The notes beneath the pieces were generated by a model. It searched no databases and was not told the origin of the DNA. It saw only the letters and a list, made by a program, of their open reading frames with translations. Below are positions 21,801-33,839 of a stretch of 64,000 bases of DNA, one piece after another; positions within the stretch are counted from its first letter, which is position 1, and each line of letters begins with the position of its first letter. Both the position numbers and the translations under genes were made by a program. This stretch comes from Monocercomonoides exilis (lineage: Eukaryota; Preaxostyla; Oxymonadida; Polymastigidae), in NCBI GenBank assembly GCA_001643675.2, contig LSRY02000001.1, positions 2,573,501 to 2,637,500 on the forward strand. Reading direction: 5' to 3'.

Positions 21801-24800
21801 ATGACACAAATATCGTCTCGCTCTGGTATCTCATAACCCTCAGCAGAAGATCTTCTTCTCCTTCAAACGAGTCTGTCGTGCATCCCCATACTGCCTTGTC
21901 CTTCACAAACGGTGCTCTGAAATCCAGCAAGAACTGCTCATCAACAACTTGTGTCTCGATTGAGTGGCATCGAATATACACGTCTCTTCCTCTCAATGCA
22001 GAGTTGTCTCGGAATGTGATATTTGACAGAACAAAATTCAGAGGCTGCTCAGCTGTCGATGAACATTCCAGAAACATCCACCCACCTCTTCCTGCAGTCG
22101 AGCAGAAACACTCTGAAATCTTGCAAAATGAGCACTCAAAACTTCCTCCCTCATTCAACTCACAAAACATCCCTCCTCCCTTTCCACACTTCAACCCTCC
22201 ACATCTCTTCATCGTTGTGTTCCGAATCACCATTTTCAATGGTGAATCATTTTCATTTCGAATGATCGAGATGTTTTCTGTTGTGTCTTGGGTGACTTCT
22301 TCAAACAAACTCCACTCAATTACAATGTTTTGTTCTCCTTCATTGCTCCCTCTCTTCTCTCCAGCTGATCCCTTTGATATCCTCAATCCACTTGCTCCCT
22401 CCACCTCAATATTCTTCATCGTCAGATTTTTCGCATTCAGCACTGTTGTTGACAACACAGAAATAACATCCTGCGAAAAGCTCAACAATTGCATCGTCAC
22501 CAATTCCAGCACAACTGTCCCTCCTTCTGCCTTGATCAGCCCATAATCTGTCAATTCTTCTCTCTCATCTCCTTTTTTGCTGAATGAGCAGTCTTTCACA
22601 GTCAGCAACCCTTCGCTTGAGCCAACATGCATCAAAACATTCACTCCACTTGCGAATGAAGATGGAATCACAAACTTCACCAGCTCGAAATTGGTGATGC
22701 CACAAATCTTCATTGCTGCTCCTTCTGCTCCTTCAAGCGATGAGACACATTCCAATGAGCACATGCTGCTCTCATCCGATTTCACTGATATTCCACTCAC
22801 TTCAACACTCTTCTGCAGATACCCTTTTCCTTTGATGCTGACATTCCTTTCATTCCCTTCTGCCAGTCTTGTCAACGAATGATCCATCGACAGACACGGA
22901 TAATCTGAGAATCCACACACACACACATCACAACCTTCGCTCCCAATAAATATCTCTGACCCAATCCCTCGCCAGAATAAAACCAGTGGAATGGCATTCG
23001 TTGTGTCACTCCCATCAAAGCCTCTCATAGAATCCAACGAAATATCAGAAAGATGCTCAGATACAAATGGAAGAGAGGTGTTTGTGATGCTCTTTGTCAA
23101 ATTTAGCGATTCAACAAACAGGTCATTTCCATGTTTTGCAATATTTGGCTCTTCTGAATCAAAAACAGGGGATGAGATCACAAATGAAGAATCATCATCA
23201 ATCAGCTTCAGTGCCATCCCTCCACCAAACCCAATCTTCCGTTCTTCTGCTGGTGCTGTGCATCCTGCGAATATGCACGAAATAACATTCATTTGAATGC
23301 TCCCTTTCATCTGCACATTGAGAGCTCCTCCTCTGCTTTCATCATCCACCACAGAACATCCATCAAATTCACACTCTTCAATATTTATTTCTGTGTTTGT
23401 ATTTTCATCATCGCTGTTGTCAATGCTCACACACCCTCCACTTCCAGCTGCTCTTTCTATTTTTGTGAAATTGCTGTTCGTCATGTTCAACCACAGTGTG
23501 CTCATCAACTCGGTATTTGTTCCACTTCCAGACAATGAGATCAGAGGATTTCTACTCAATACAATTGATGAAGCTGAGAATGTGTCGATGGCTAAGATCC
23601 CTGACTCAACAGACAAGAACAGAAATGTCAATTCTGATGATGGATCTTGAAGAGAAAGCGAACATTGAGACAGAGTCATTGACGATGAAGAAGACGAAAT
23701 GAAAGTGGAGTGAAGAGGAAGGGAAGATGGAAGAGAGAAGATGAGTTTTGATAATTCTGTTTCAACATTTGCTGTTATCATCGATGAATTGGATGTTTCA
23801 CTTGAATCAGAGACTGTCCAGCCACTTTCATCATCATTTCCTCGGATTTCATGTTTCTTTTCTTTCAAGGCCAATTCATCGCTCATCGCAACCATTCCAT
23901 TCACAACAACTTTCTTTGTTTCTGTTTGCCTTGTGAGGGAGTGCTTCATTGTCAAGCAAGGGAATTGGACAATTCCACAGTGTGAGTGATTGGATGCCTC
24001 AGAATTGCTCACAAAGATTTCTTCTGGGGTGGAAAGAAGATAGATGCACAGAGGAATGGCCACACTGGTGTTTCCATTGTCATATCCTCTCACTTTCTCA
24101 AGAGAATCCAAAGAGGCTTCCACACATGTGATGTTTTCTGATTTTGCTGTTTCTTCCAGATTTGGTGAAATGACAAAGATATCATTCCCCCATTTGGCTG
24201 TGTTTGAGCCAAAGGAGGAAGAAATCTGGAAATTGGTGTTTTCATTCAACAATCGAAGAAAGATTCCTCCCCCAAATCCATATGTTGCAGAGCAATAGCA
24301 CCCATCAAAAGATCCACCTTTCACTTTCACTTCATTTCCATTCCCAACACACAGCATCATCGATCCCCCATCAGCCGATGTTCTGCTTCCACATCCTTCA
24401 AAAGTGCAACAATTCACATCAATGTTGGCCTTGTCATTCGAAAACGATATCACTGCTGCTCCGCTCGTTGTTCTCTCAATCCCATCAAATGCACACTCTG
24501 AAAGTGTCAATGAAATCTCATTTGTCGAAGAAAGCGAAAACAGTGAATTTGTTGAAATCGTCTTTGCCCAGTTCACATGTTCCATCTGAAACATCCCATT
24601 CTGCACATTTATCAGTTCTGTCGAAAATACTGTTTCTGTTGATTGTCCGCTCCCAAATGATATGTTCAGTCTGCTGACGCTCATTCCTCCTGCTCCACTT
24701 ATCTCAAACAGCCTTGACCCACGATTATTCGGATGAGCCGAGTCATGCACAAGAACAAAGTCTCTGGCAGTCAATGTGCCTGTCGAGACTGAAAATAGAG

Positions 24801-26637
24801 ACAACCCAGATGCTTCAAATTCTGTATGGATTGCTGTGCTCATATTGCTTTGACCATAAACAGTAAAAGTGTTGACCCCACAATCAAAACTAATTGTTTC
24901 GATAATCGTTCCCGAAGATACTTCGACATTGGGAACCAAGTCTGGAATGAGTTGTGTGAGGCAACGGCTGATCGTGCTGCATGGATAAGATTCATGAATT
25001 CCACAAGCATATGTGTCGTTGCCTTTTGGTTGTGGATCAGTTGATGAGACAAATCTCACATTTCCAAAATCATTGTGAAGCCATTCACTGTGATCAACGT
25101 TTGAATAAAAATTTGTACAAACTCTGTTTGTTGTTTGGACGGTTGAATAGCAGGTTGGATCAATATTATTTGACGTTGAGCCTTGCAGTGATAAATCATT
25201 TCCTAATTTTCCACAAGTGTTGTTGTGGAAAAAGCAATAGGAAAACAAAATACCCATGTTATTTGATTTAACATCAATGCATACAGCTCCTCCCCAACAC
25301 ATTGCAAAGCAATGACAAAATAAACAATTTGAAATAGCAACTTTATCTGAAGGGGTCCAATGAATAATTGCCCCTCCTGCACCATTTATTGAAGAATTGC
25401 ATCGACAGTTATCATAAAAGGAATTCACAACGCACACTTTCTGTGTTTCTGTTTTTGTTTGATAAAAATATATAGCTCCTCCATCATCTCCAGAAGAACC
25501 ATTTTGAAAAATACAATCATCGACAAATGGTTGTGTATAAACATTATCGAACATTATTCCTCCACCTCCATATCCATTGGTTGCTGCGGCTGAACATTGA
25601 TCAAATGTCGTATGCTGCACGATACATTCAGCAATTTTTTGAGCATATATTCCTCCACCATTTGTCGAGGAAGCATTGCATCTTGTGAATGAAGAATTCT
25701 CAACTGTGAGAATGGCAATTGCATTGTTATAAACATAAATAGCGCCTCCATGGAGGGATGTGCAATCAGTCCATTCACACAACGAAAAGGATTGGCTTTC
25801 TGTTGTGTTCAGTTTTTCTTTTTTCTCAAGGGCAATCATTTCTCTTTTACCGAAGTTTATTGTTGTGTTTTTGCAGATGAATTCCTGTGAAGAATATGAC
25901 CCTCCTGAGATCCCTCCTTCCAAGGCATTCACACACGAATAAATGAGGCAGTTCTCCATTGAACTCAGAAAACATGAATGTTCCACAAAATGATCGCTAT
26001 TCGAGGCATATTTCACAGACATGTTCCTGAAGGCACAATTAATGATCTGTTCGCTTTTGCACTTTCCTGATAATAGGAAATAGTCTGAAGATGAGACAGC
26101 CAGGTCTGCAATGACAGAATTGCTCAAAACAGCAAAATTTGAATCATCAGATGAAAATATGAGACTGGAAGGGTTAAGACTCTTTCGGGGGATCAATGTC
26201 ATGTTTGTGAGGCTGATTGACCCGATATTCAAATGAAACGGAGATTCCGACTTTTGGGGGGAAATGCATGAATCCAACACCAAATTCGATTTATCTGTAA
26301 TTAGAATAAATTGCGAGGAAGAATATTCGACTGATACATTTTTCAGTCCAACTGAAGCATTGGAAAAGCGTAAAAATGAATAAATCGCTGTGCATGTTCC
26401 TGCCTTCCATCTTTCCATTCCTGATGCATTTCTCTGTTCTGACAAATAATCGTTATTGCGATTTGTGAAAAATTGTGCATCAGTTGAGTTGCCTTGACCG
26501 AAATATATGCAGTTATATTTAAAAGTTATATTTGAAAAAATACCTTGGTTTTCCAAAGTGGTCGTTTCAAAGATAACTTGACATTTAAATGTCTCTGCCA
26601 AAATCAGACATGCTAAAAGGAACAAATGCACCCTCAT
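18847..26637 (-). CDS. Receptor-like protein: beta-helix ectodomain, membrane span, pseudokinase (2596 aa), left copy
   Basis: I chose the ATG at 26637 because it begins a clean signal peptide (MRVHLFLLACLILAE); a longer frame from 26691 adds 18 codons that are out of frame in the paralogue. The ectodomain of roughly 2100 residues is Cys-rich with repeated turns GGAIYVYNN, GGGIYAQ, GGGGIMFDN and GGAIYFYQ. This is the GGAI pattern of Pmp-like right-handed beta-helices. A single membrane span lies at 20199-20125 (WAVIIAIIFVVLFLIVLIGF). The tail holds a basic, acidic and Ser-rich linker, then a protein-kinase-like fold. The C-lobe is recognisable: WKAPELMMNKK matches the APE segment, MMLWECLTLEIPF matches helix F, and a C-terminal RLSLAGLKREF follows. 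I see no HRD or DFG motif and no Gly-rich loop, so it is a predicted pseudokinase. It ends in TGA. Likely an outer-membrane signalling or scaffold receptor. Confidence 0.85.
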   Translation of the reverse strand: MRVHLFLLACLILAETFKCQVIFETTTLENQGIFSNITFKYNCIYFGQGNSTDAQFFTNRNNDYLSEQRNASGMERWKAGTCTAIYSFLRFSNASVGLKNVSVEYSSSQFILITDKSNLVLDSCISPQKSESPFHLNIGSISLTNMTLIPRKSLNPSSLIFSSDDSNFAVLSNSVIADLAVSSSDYFLLSGKCKSEQIINCAFRNMSVKYASNSDHFVEHSCFLSSMENCLIYSCVNALEGGISGGSYSSQEFICKNTTINFGKREMIALEKKEKLNTTESQSFSLCEWTDCTSLHGGAIYVYNNAIAILTVENSSFTRCNASSTNGGGIYAQKIAECIVQHTTFDQCSAAATNGYGGGGIMFDNVYTQPFVDDCIFQNGSSGDDGGAIYFYQTKTETQKVCVVNSFYDNCRCNSSINGAGGAIIHWTPSDKVAISNCLFCHCFAMCWGGAVCIDVKSNNMGILFSYCFFHNNTCGKLGNDLSLQGSTSNNIDPTCYSTVQTTNRVCTNFYSNVDHSEWLHNDFGNVRFVSSTDPQPKGNDTYACGIHESYPCSTISRCLTQLIPDLVPNVEVSSGTIIETISFDCGVNTFTVYGQSNMSTAIHTEFEASGLSLFSVSTGTLTARDFVLVHDSAHPNNRGSRLFEISGAGGMSVSRLNISFGSGQSTETVFSTELINVQNGMFQMEHVNWAKTISTNSLFSLSSTNEISLTLSECAFDGIERTTSGAAVISFSNDKANIDVNCCTFEGCGSRTSADGGSMMLCVGNGNEVKVKGGSFDGCYCSATYGFGGGIFLRLLNENTNFQISSSFGSNTAKWGNDIFVISPNLEETAKSENITCVEASLDSLEKVRGYDNGNTSVAIPLCIYLLSTPEEIFVSNSEASNHSHCGIVQFPCLTMKHSLTRQTETKKVVVNGMVAMSDELALKEKKHEIRGNDDESGWTVSDSSETSNSSMITANVETELSKLIFSLPSSLPLHSTFISSSSSSMTLSQCSLSLQDPSSELTFLFLSVESGILAIDTFSASSIVLSRNPLISLSGSGTNTELMSTLWLNMTNSNFTKIERAAGSGGCVSIDNSDDENTNTEINIEECEFDGCSVVDDESRGGALNVQMKGSIQMNVISCIFAGCTAPAEERKIGFGGGMALKLIDDDSSFVISSPVFDSEEPNIAKHGNDLFVESLNLTKSITNTSLPFVSEHLSDISLDSMRGFDGSDTTNAIPLVLFWRGIGSEIFIGSEGCDVCVCGFSDYPCLSMDHSLTRLAEGNERNVSIKGKGYLQKSVEVSGISVKSDESSMCSLECVSSLEGAEGAAMKICGITNFELVKFVIPSSFASGVNVLMHVGSSEGLLTVKDCSFSKKGDEREELTDYGLIKAEGGTVVLELVTMQLLSFSQDVISVLSTTVLNAKNLTMKNIEVEGASGLRISKGSAGEKRGSNEGEQNIVIEWSLFEEVTQDTTENISIIRNENDSPLKMVIRNTTMKRCGGLKCGKGGGMFCELNEGGSFECSFCKISECFCSTAGRGGWMFLECSSTAEQPLNFVLSNITFRDNSALRGRDVYIRCHSIETQVVDEQFLLDFRAPFVKDKAVWGCTTDSFEGEEDLLLRVMRYQSETIFVSSVADNRADSKQCGELDTPCHSLSFGVQHIIPSLYSQLLILEQTEIVGKCDVLDVTIRSLQSPSAALVHLNSTITNEGSIITTSENVRIERLKFNFGQLFSYSGSSIIHETNGQLSLSFVDFSSVGQSESFESVVLNSTLLNIENGILHVDNCSVSFLSFKKPSFLFNGDEVSITNVKLEQIELTTTVFEIGQCGSVVFNGVSADGVKLSEGCVIAINDSSSGTVSIGISSFNNSSRNSKGASVLSASSSSAQIVLSNCSCSNCYSLSDKGSIMEMNNAKDVSMDLCQFIGVQTKESENKRNSDFEEICKWNGSLVHSANSSLMMKYVTIMNASSGGLSVSTGDVTIEKGEFMNNNPFIEKYPSLRRNIICSDSASLTISSLKGGDGVKDNSSLWILNDGCDLRGIAGERSSPFFIPRLEDVSVNENDSNVVVKFKGSLFVPCDLSFRLIFKTGDVELVETYPFEEDSFVSETEVIGRIPSENISTIADETEVSVMILFGKQLAATSPKILKNKTEPKTGNDKVVEGGKEGKSSWAVIIAIIFVVLFLIVLIGFILFAVRWRKAKNENKDLREIVNDTVRKDPKLIEMVTMEPSPEEQWRRAEREAEKKNEERIKKRVYEKSLGHSESSEHLLSECGSTEYILGRDSDKIPEWALEKVEEEEIRKRSPSPSISSTSTTSTTDSDSTFVRGEELCPTTSSMSNLVDVMACSSPHEKLIVDLRDSLFMLLHGRNKTKEMAIGTLQEREVTAAQILFWVANLALHSFNEMENPLSSLANLTPHIVLFSEHMVICIVLHSDFSSDSDSSSVSSSSTMVTSSSDVSVMSERFTKSPPPSSAFEDDEDEERKECLRWKAPELMMNKKMGATKESVAFSIGMMLWECLTLEIPFDEYEGEVAGQKIVNHERPNMSAVKESNFFEIIRACLSAQPEDRLSLAGLKREFIQQFPAGATILTMSDAIDLEETTEDGEHMTSVNSSDITGTLQTEK

Positions 26638-26840
26638 ACGGAAATAAATTCTGTTTTGATTTGAAAAATTAAATATAATACGAATGATCATTTTATATTT
26701 TTTTTTTCACATGATTGAAAAGTGAATATATGCAATTGAAATACTTATTATAATATTTGAAATAAATTAGAGATGATATTAAATTAAAATTATCCTATTT
26801 AACAGCTGTCCAGTGTAAAACTGTTTTTCACAAAAAAATG

Positions 26841-29290
26841 TGAAGTGCCAATACAAAGTCAAAAATTGATTATAGAATTGAAGAATTATTTAAAATACTA
26901 AAATATCTATTTTCAAATTGTTGTTTTATTCCAAGTCATTATTCGAAAAATATGACTTTTTTATTTATGACAATTTATTTACAATATGTTCGACTTTTCA
27001 AATGTCAAAGCTTTTGAAAGTGTGCATCCTTTCCAATTTATAAAAAAAACAAGTCCTTCCACAAAATTCACCTTTCTCTCTCTCTCTCTCTCTCACTTTC
27101 TCTCCTCAATTGTCTTTTTTTGTTCTGAAGATGTTCTCTTTATCATTCGGCAATTCACATTCCCACCTGTTTTGTCTGTTGCACAACTTCTCCAAATTCT
27201 TCATCACAAAAAACTAAGCAAGCCCTTCTGCTCTATTCGTTTCCTGGTTTCTTGCTCCTTCTCAATTCTGCATATTTATCTGTTTGAGTGAAATATCAAT
27301 ATTATTTTTGTTTTTTAATAAAATTAAACACTCATCTGCTTTCCTTTTGTAAATTGTTTCTTTTTTGAAATGTCCTTTGTGCAGACAGAGAAAAACATGT
27401 TATGTTGCATTCAACGAACATGTTCTTTCAAAAATACAAAAAGAAAACAAAAAACAGGAATCAAACAAATATTGGCGTTTGGTGTGTATTGTTTAAATAT
27501 CTCAAAAGCCCATTTTGCAAAATGAAATAATTTTAATAAAAATTCAAATAAATTCAATCGTTTTCCTTGTTTTTCTGTTGCAAAACTTTCTTCAGTCAAA
27601 GAAAATTAAAAAAAAAATCCATTTTTCCAACAAACATTTATGAAATAATCTTCCTTCTTTGCAAGCCAAGCTTTCTCATTTCCACACACAAATAACCCCA
27701 TCTGCCTCTTCTCCCTTCCTCAACTCTTGTTCCTCTCTTTCCTTCTCGCATTGTTCCTGCTTCCCTCTCTTTTCTTCTTCTTCTTCTTCTTCGCCCTCTT
27801 CCATGTGTTGCATAAATGTCGTTTTTTTCTCTCATGAAAAGCCTTCCAATGCAAAATCGTTCAAAGTCAGTGCTTTTCAGACAATTTGAGAATCTGTGCA
27901 TTTAAAAGATGGATTGCCTTCAAAATGCTCTCGCGCAAATATGTCTTCAAACTAAAAAAAGGGAAATGCGAAAACAAATGGAACAGAATAAATGAAAAAA
28001 TGATTCACACTCCGCAACAAATGCTAAGCGGTTGACTTTACTGCTGTTCAAAGCATTGCGTTCGTCAATTCAAGGCTGCCAATGTGTTTCGGCAAGTCCA
28101 ATAAAATTGCAATGAAAATGGGAGTATGTTCGAAGAAGAATGATAATCGGAATGTGACTAAATACCGATAAAAATAAATGTCAAAATCATGGAAATCGTT
28201 TTGGCTTCGCTTGTCAACACAAAAAAAGATGAATCAACAATTAATGCCAATGCTGGACAAATAAATCGCAGAGCCTTCAAGTGCATGGTCGCTTGCCATC
28301 TGATTATTGCTGTGTTTTGTTGAAGAAATCGATATCTTCTCCGCTGCTGACAACAATTTTGTTCAGGCTGGTGAAAATGAGCGTGCTATAATACTCTGTG
28401 TTTGATGCCTTGCCTTTCTTCCTGACTTTGTTTGTTCCGGTTGCTGAAAAGAGCAGTCTGAATAAAGATTTGATGAAGAGGCTTCCTCGGGGAAATGTCC
28501 CGTTTCGAATCCTTTTGCTACTGCAAATCCATAGTCTAAAGCTGGATGATGGCTTTTGCCCCGTCTTTTTCCTTGCTGTTGAAAATTCAAGTTTTCATTT
28601 GGTGAAACAGTTATCAAAGCATCTATTATGGTTATAATAATGTTTTTTTCAACAATAATAGATGAATTGCACAATTTTAGTGTAATTGTGAATTTTTTGT
28701 AAAATTTTGAAATTCGTATATGTTATTTTGAAATAATCGAGTAATTTTGAAATTTTTCGGAAGAATTGAAAATAAGGCAGTTATTTTAAGTTCCACAAAC
28801 AAATTTCAAGTTCAAAATTAATTGTGGGAAAATCTGAATTGTTCTCCTTAAAATTGCAACAATCAAAGATAGCTGTTAATTTATCACTAATATTATTAAA
28901 TATGTTTTATACAATTTTCAGAACATTTAATAACAAATAATGCGAAATTTATCATTTTTCGTATTTTTGTGATAATCGTATAGAAAAAATAAAATTATTT
29001 TACGTTTAATACGATTATTGAAATGTTTCCATGAACAAAAAATGATTGTCATTATTCAAAACAGTTCAAAATTTCCATAAAATGGTTATAAATTACTGAT
29101 TTGCAAAAATCAAGAGAATACATCAAATATCAAAGAAGAGTGCAAAAAAGAAATCAAAAACATTTCAAATATTGATGTTTTGTATTGTTATGAATATTTC
29201 ATGGAGAAAAAAAATGACACCTGGTAGAAAACATGTCAAAAAAGAAAAGAAAAAATAAAATTTCAATTTTGTTATATTTCCTCATTATGT
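26841..29290. other. Spacer with pyrimidine tracts; no supported gene
   Basis: This contains a CT dinucleotide tract near 27070-27095 and a CTTC tract near 27775-27795. Frames at 27638-27901 and 28363-28674 (minus) are more protein-like in composition than the surroundings, but neither matches anything I know nor has a paralogue in the window. They may be old gene fragments. Confidence 0.35.
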
Positions 29291-30470
29291 TTTGCTGATG
29301 GAATTGACAAAATCATCAAAAGATAAAAGCAAATATCGTTGCTTCTTCTTCTTCTTCTTCTTCTTCTTCTTCTTCTTCTTCTCCTTCTCCTTCTTCTCTA
29401 AATGTTATTCCTTAAGGAAACAAAACTCTTTTGAGCCATCTCTGCTTTCAATTTCACTGTCAATTTCCATCCTTCACTTCTTCCTCCCCAAAAAAATTTC
29501 TGAAGCCCTATTCTCTATTCTTTTTCCACTCGAATGCCTGGACAAACTCCATTCTATAAAAAACTGAAAAATAAGAAGATTCCATCCAAAGAATCCCTTC
29601 CCATCCCTTGCCATAACCTTCTTCTTTTTCTCTCCATTTCCTCCAAAATAACAACTCCCCTCTTCCACACATCCTCCATCTCTTCCACAAACAATTGCAA
29701 ATTTTCTTTCTTTTTCACTCCTTGTAACGCCTTTTCCCATCATCCTTCTCCTAATCAAAAAATTAATACTTCATTTCTTTGTTAGTCTCTGGTGCAAGAC
29801 ACCCTCTCATGGAAAACCCCTCATATCGCTCCATCCCTGTTACGCCTCTGTCTCCACACCTCCAATGCAAAGCGCCAGCGCTGATGTTCCTTCTTCCTGT
29901 CTTCCTCCACATCAGCCTCCATCCCTTGCCCCGAAAATGAGAGGCGCGTCCAAACAGTTCACAAAATAAATTATACAAAAAAAATGAAGAATATTTTTCT
30001 TCACTTTTTTCTTCAACCCCACTTCTCTTTCTTATCAAACATACATCCACAAATACTCTTCTCTTTGTTCCGCCTCATATAAACACTCCTCTCTCTCCCT
30101 GCATTTGAAAAAAAATAACATCTCCTCCACATATCTCTTCATCTCTTGTCCTCTCCCCCAATGAATATATTCCATTCACTCCACTCATCTTCCTCCCTTC
30201 TTATTTCCCCTCTCATCCCACCTCCTCAACAACAAATTCCTTTTCCCCAACAAATAACACGACCTCTGCACCTTCCAACTCACAAAAATCGAAAAAACAA
30301 CCCCTTAAAATCTCATCCCAATCCATCTCCATTGCATCCATTTTGCCTCTTATACCTCCCCAAAATACCTCTGTCTTCACAAAAAATATCATTTTATCGT
30401 TCCTTTCCCCCTCCAAAACCCTACCTCCTCCAAATATTCAACTTAATCTCTCTACACATTTGATCCATCC
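29291..30470. other. Long pyrimidine-rich low-complexity region
   Basis: It opens with a CTT run at 29342-29395 and stays C+T-rich on the plus strand to about 30460. Frames on the minus strand are charged and broken (for example 29474-29758 and 29763-30050). It could be a decayed gene for a charged protein, but I cannot support a product. Confidence 0.35.
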
Positions 30471-30773
30471 TTTTAAACACCTGTAAACTCTTAATGCACA
30501 TTCAACCACAATACAGAGCTTAGCATTCTTTTCTATTTTTGCAGAAAATTTGTTATGGAAAATGATCAATTTCAAATGCTCACAAACTGTCAACTGAGTG
30601 AGATTCCGAAGCCAAAACAAGACAGGTTGATGAAATGAATTAATTACAGTGAAAAGGTTGGGCATAACAAAAACGATACCTGGTTGATAAAAGATGAATT
30701 TGTAAATTATGAAAGCTGGAATGCTTTGGGGCTATGACATTTTCGATGGAAATGAAGTATTTTGAGGTATGTA

Positions 30774-31010
30774 GTTATTATTGTTCTATTGATTGCAAAG
30801 ATGTTTCCATCTATATCCTCCCCAAAGTTGTGATTCAAGCAAATTATACAAATTGGAAAATCTATTCTTTGCAGAGCAGAACAGCTAGGAAGGGAGCCAA
30901 ATGTTTCCTTACAAATATATTAGAACCTGAATATATTTTGTTACAAATATTTATGGCAGTTATTTTGAACTTAACATGCGCGATGGATAGAAATACGATG
31001 AATATGAATT
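30774..31010 (+). repeat. Upstream conserved block, partial copy D
   Basis: This ~235-bp stretch is a direct-orientation relative of 40230-40458 (block C), sharing for example TCTTTGCAGAGCAGAACAGC. Unlike copies A-C it has no helical gene next to it, so the neighbouring gene was lost or never copied. A 92-codon frame starting at 30734 covers it, but part of that frame lies outside the shared region. Confidence 0.5.
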
Positions 31011-31948
31011 AATACGGAATAGACAGCCTCTGAATGTGGAAAACGTGTGTACATAAGAAATTATATTTTAACTTACGATGACGATGAATAACTCTGTCCA
31101 AAGAAAAATATGAAATGGATATTTTGTGAGAAATAAATAATGAGAAAAAAATAAAGAAAAACGAGGGAAAAAGGCAGAACAGGAAGTTCGAAGACAAATG
31201 AAGGGAAACATCTGTATTATTGCTGCAAAAACTTACAGGAATTGTTGAAAAGATGCTGAGCTGTTGAAATACATCACTGAAACCTTTTTTTTGTAACTTG
31301 CATTCTTTCAATCTTTTTTTTTGAAGAAATTCTGCAAAAAAAAAAAAAATATTTGAAATTGTAATGAATATCGTTTATTGTGATTTTTTCCCAATTGTTT
31401 ATCAAAAAATATAGTGCAATAAAGTTTTATTTGAATCAAAATTAATCACCAAAAAATATCTTTTGAATATCTTTTCAACTATTTTCAATTTTTTAAACAG
31501 CAGCGCATTTTTCGTTAAAATGCTTTGAAAAACTTCATGAATATGCATTATATATTTTTTCACAGAAAAAATTTGTCCACCTGAGTTATTGCAAAATTCC
31601 CCAAAAATTTCGAGATTTCCATAGACAATTTCAAAATTATTGGGTTATTTCAAAATCACCAAATAATATAGAAATTTTTTTTTATTTCACAATTCATCTA
31701 ATATATAATTCAAAAATTAATTAACTTGGTAAAGTGTGACTTATTGGTGTTCATGGGTTTCTCTTTTTTTCATTCAATATATGAAAAGACAGTTTGAAAT
31801 TGTGAAGTTGATTCATCAGGTGCAAAGCATGTTATTTCATTCTGATAAAAGCTCCAAATGATATAATTGAATGAAATTTTCATCAAAACCAGAAATTGAC
31901 ATTATTTAATATTATTCAACTTTTCATTAATTGCTGAACAAATCGTTT
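31011..31948. other. AT-rich spacer
   Basis: No gene or repeat was recognised between block D and the 4.4-kb element. Confidence 0.35.
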
Positions 31949-32439
31949 AGGCCTCTGCGACACAATATTTTGTATGTGATTTGTCGGTCGAGCCGGCAGT
32001 CATCTGTCGTTTAATTATTTCTCATTAAAATTTTCTATTTTTCGATTAAAATGGTTTTCTGTGTTTGATTTTAATTTATTCCGTTATCATGTTTAATATC
32101 AAGCTCAACAAATTTAAATAGCAAGATTATTTAAAAAATTTTGTGTTAATTGAAAATTTATTGAAAAACAAAAAATATTATTCCTGTTGATCAATTTGAA
32201 AATTCATTTCCTCTACGTGTTTTGATTTGTTTTGATAATCATACTTTATCAAGGGAAAGACACTTAATGTTCAATTCACCTCTATGATTTGAATATTGAT
32301 TAACAAGTTTATTTGTTCTTTGTTTTCATCATATTTCAAACTGAATGCATTTTGGACAAGGTTGCACAATTCATGTTTTTGTCTTTTCATCAGGTTTAGA
32401 GAATTGAATAACGTTATAAATGGAGCAAATGATCACCAA

Positions 32440-33670
32440 ATTTAGCTTATTGTTTGAATTCAGCGATTTGTTTGAAAATATAAACCCCAAGGAGGTGCTC
32501 TTTATGTTCGCGACAATGACAAAGCCATTCAGAAATTTGAGTATTGTTCTTTTTCAAGATGTCATTCTTCTTCGACAAGGGTGAGAGGAATAGATGCTTT
32601 GAATATCGTTAAATGCGTTGTGCTTCATTCTTCAATTATTCGCAGTTCAGCAAACGTTCGTACGGATAATGGAGGTGGAGGAATGATGGTTGAGAATATG
32701 TGTGCTGAATCGATGGTTGATGATTGCATCTTTCAAAACTACTCATCGGACAACGATGGAGATACAATTGAACTCTATTTAACGAAAACAGAAAAACAAA
32801 AAAAGTATGTATTTTGTTCATTTTTGATCACTGACAATCAAATTGAACAGACGATGACGCTGGAGGAGCAAAACCACATTGAGGACTGACAGGCTTTGTT
32901 ATAATTTCAAATTGTCCTTTTTGCAACTGCTATTCTATGTGAAGAGGAGGAGACAAATGCCAACATTCAAATTCGTATAATGATTCACTTGTTTTATTAC
33001 GGTTTGTCAATAATAGTTCATGCTTTAAAGGCTTATATGATATCACACTTGATTCATTAACAATGAACAATATCAATTTCACGAGCTATTCTTATAGGCA
33101 ATCAAAAAACAGAGTTAGCACTAATTATTCAAGAGTTGTTGAAAAAAGTGAAAGGCTTCAAGAAGATTTCAGAAGAATCTTGTTTGTCTCCTCATTCCAA
33201 GCAGAACCAAATATCATGAACGCATGTGCATTTGGACTGGATGAAAGCCATCCATATTCTATGTCATCCATTGATTCGCTCAATATATTCTTGAATTTGT
33301 GATATACTATGAGATTTTCACAGGAACGATCACACAGGAAAAAATCGTCGATTGAGGTTCCAATATTGTCGCGATTTATGGACAAAGTGATTTGAACTCA
33401 ACATTTTAGACTAAAATAGAGGCAGCTGGACTGTCACTTTTTTCATTTTCTACAGACACATTGTTTCTGAGTGACAAAATGCTTGTTCATTACTCTGTAG
33501 AAATAAATAATCGAGCCTCAAAATTGTTTGAGATTGTGCAAGCAAGAGAGCTGTGTTTTCATTGGACAAACTTTTCTCAAGGATGTGAGCAATTTTTTGA
33601 ATCAGATTTTCAACGGAATTGTTATGAGCTCAGAAGAGTTCACAACAAGTGTGAGAAGAGAAGAAAGATA
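32440..33670 (+). pseudogene. Broken fragment of a receptor-type beta-helix ectodomain
   Basis: The plus strand carries segments homologous to about residues 280-680 of the receptor proteins, in order. The first segment holds GGALYVRDNDKA, then GGGGMMVENMCAES and VDDCIFQNYSS. Further on, ILFVSSFQAEPN precedes ESHPYSMSSIDS, and later LSLFSFSTDTLFLSD precedes NNRASKLFEI. The frame changes several times and stops interrupt it, including a TGA where the receptors have a Cys codon. Both ends of the gene are missing. It lies wholly inside the 4.4-kb element and is much more diverged than the two receptor genes are from each other. Confidence 0.75.
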
Positions 33671-33839
33671 TGACTGTTTATCTTCTGTGTGATTTTCGCT
33701 TTTATAAACACAAGATATTTCATTTTTACTTTTGAAATACATTTTTGATGGAATTGACTGAGGATTCTGCTTATATATCCTTTTCTTTCTTCTCCCCTCA
33801 TCAATCAGATTATGTGTTGTTTTTTTTCTAAGCGAATGA

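Larger units (their letters stand above)
17150..26840 (-). repeat. Inverted segmental duplication, left arm (~9.7 kb)
   Basis: The whole stretch, read on the minus strand, corresponds to about 50440-60150 on the plus strand: 5' flank, receptor gene and more than 1.5 kb of 3' flank. Similarity fades at about 17150 and 26840. Coding parts range from nearly identical (the kinase-like end and the middle of the ectodomain) to clearly diverged; flanks differ by many indels except for one 271-bp block. Confidence 0.85.
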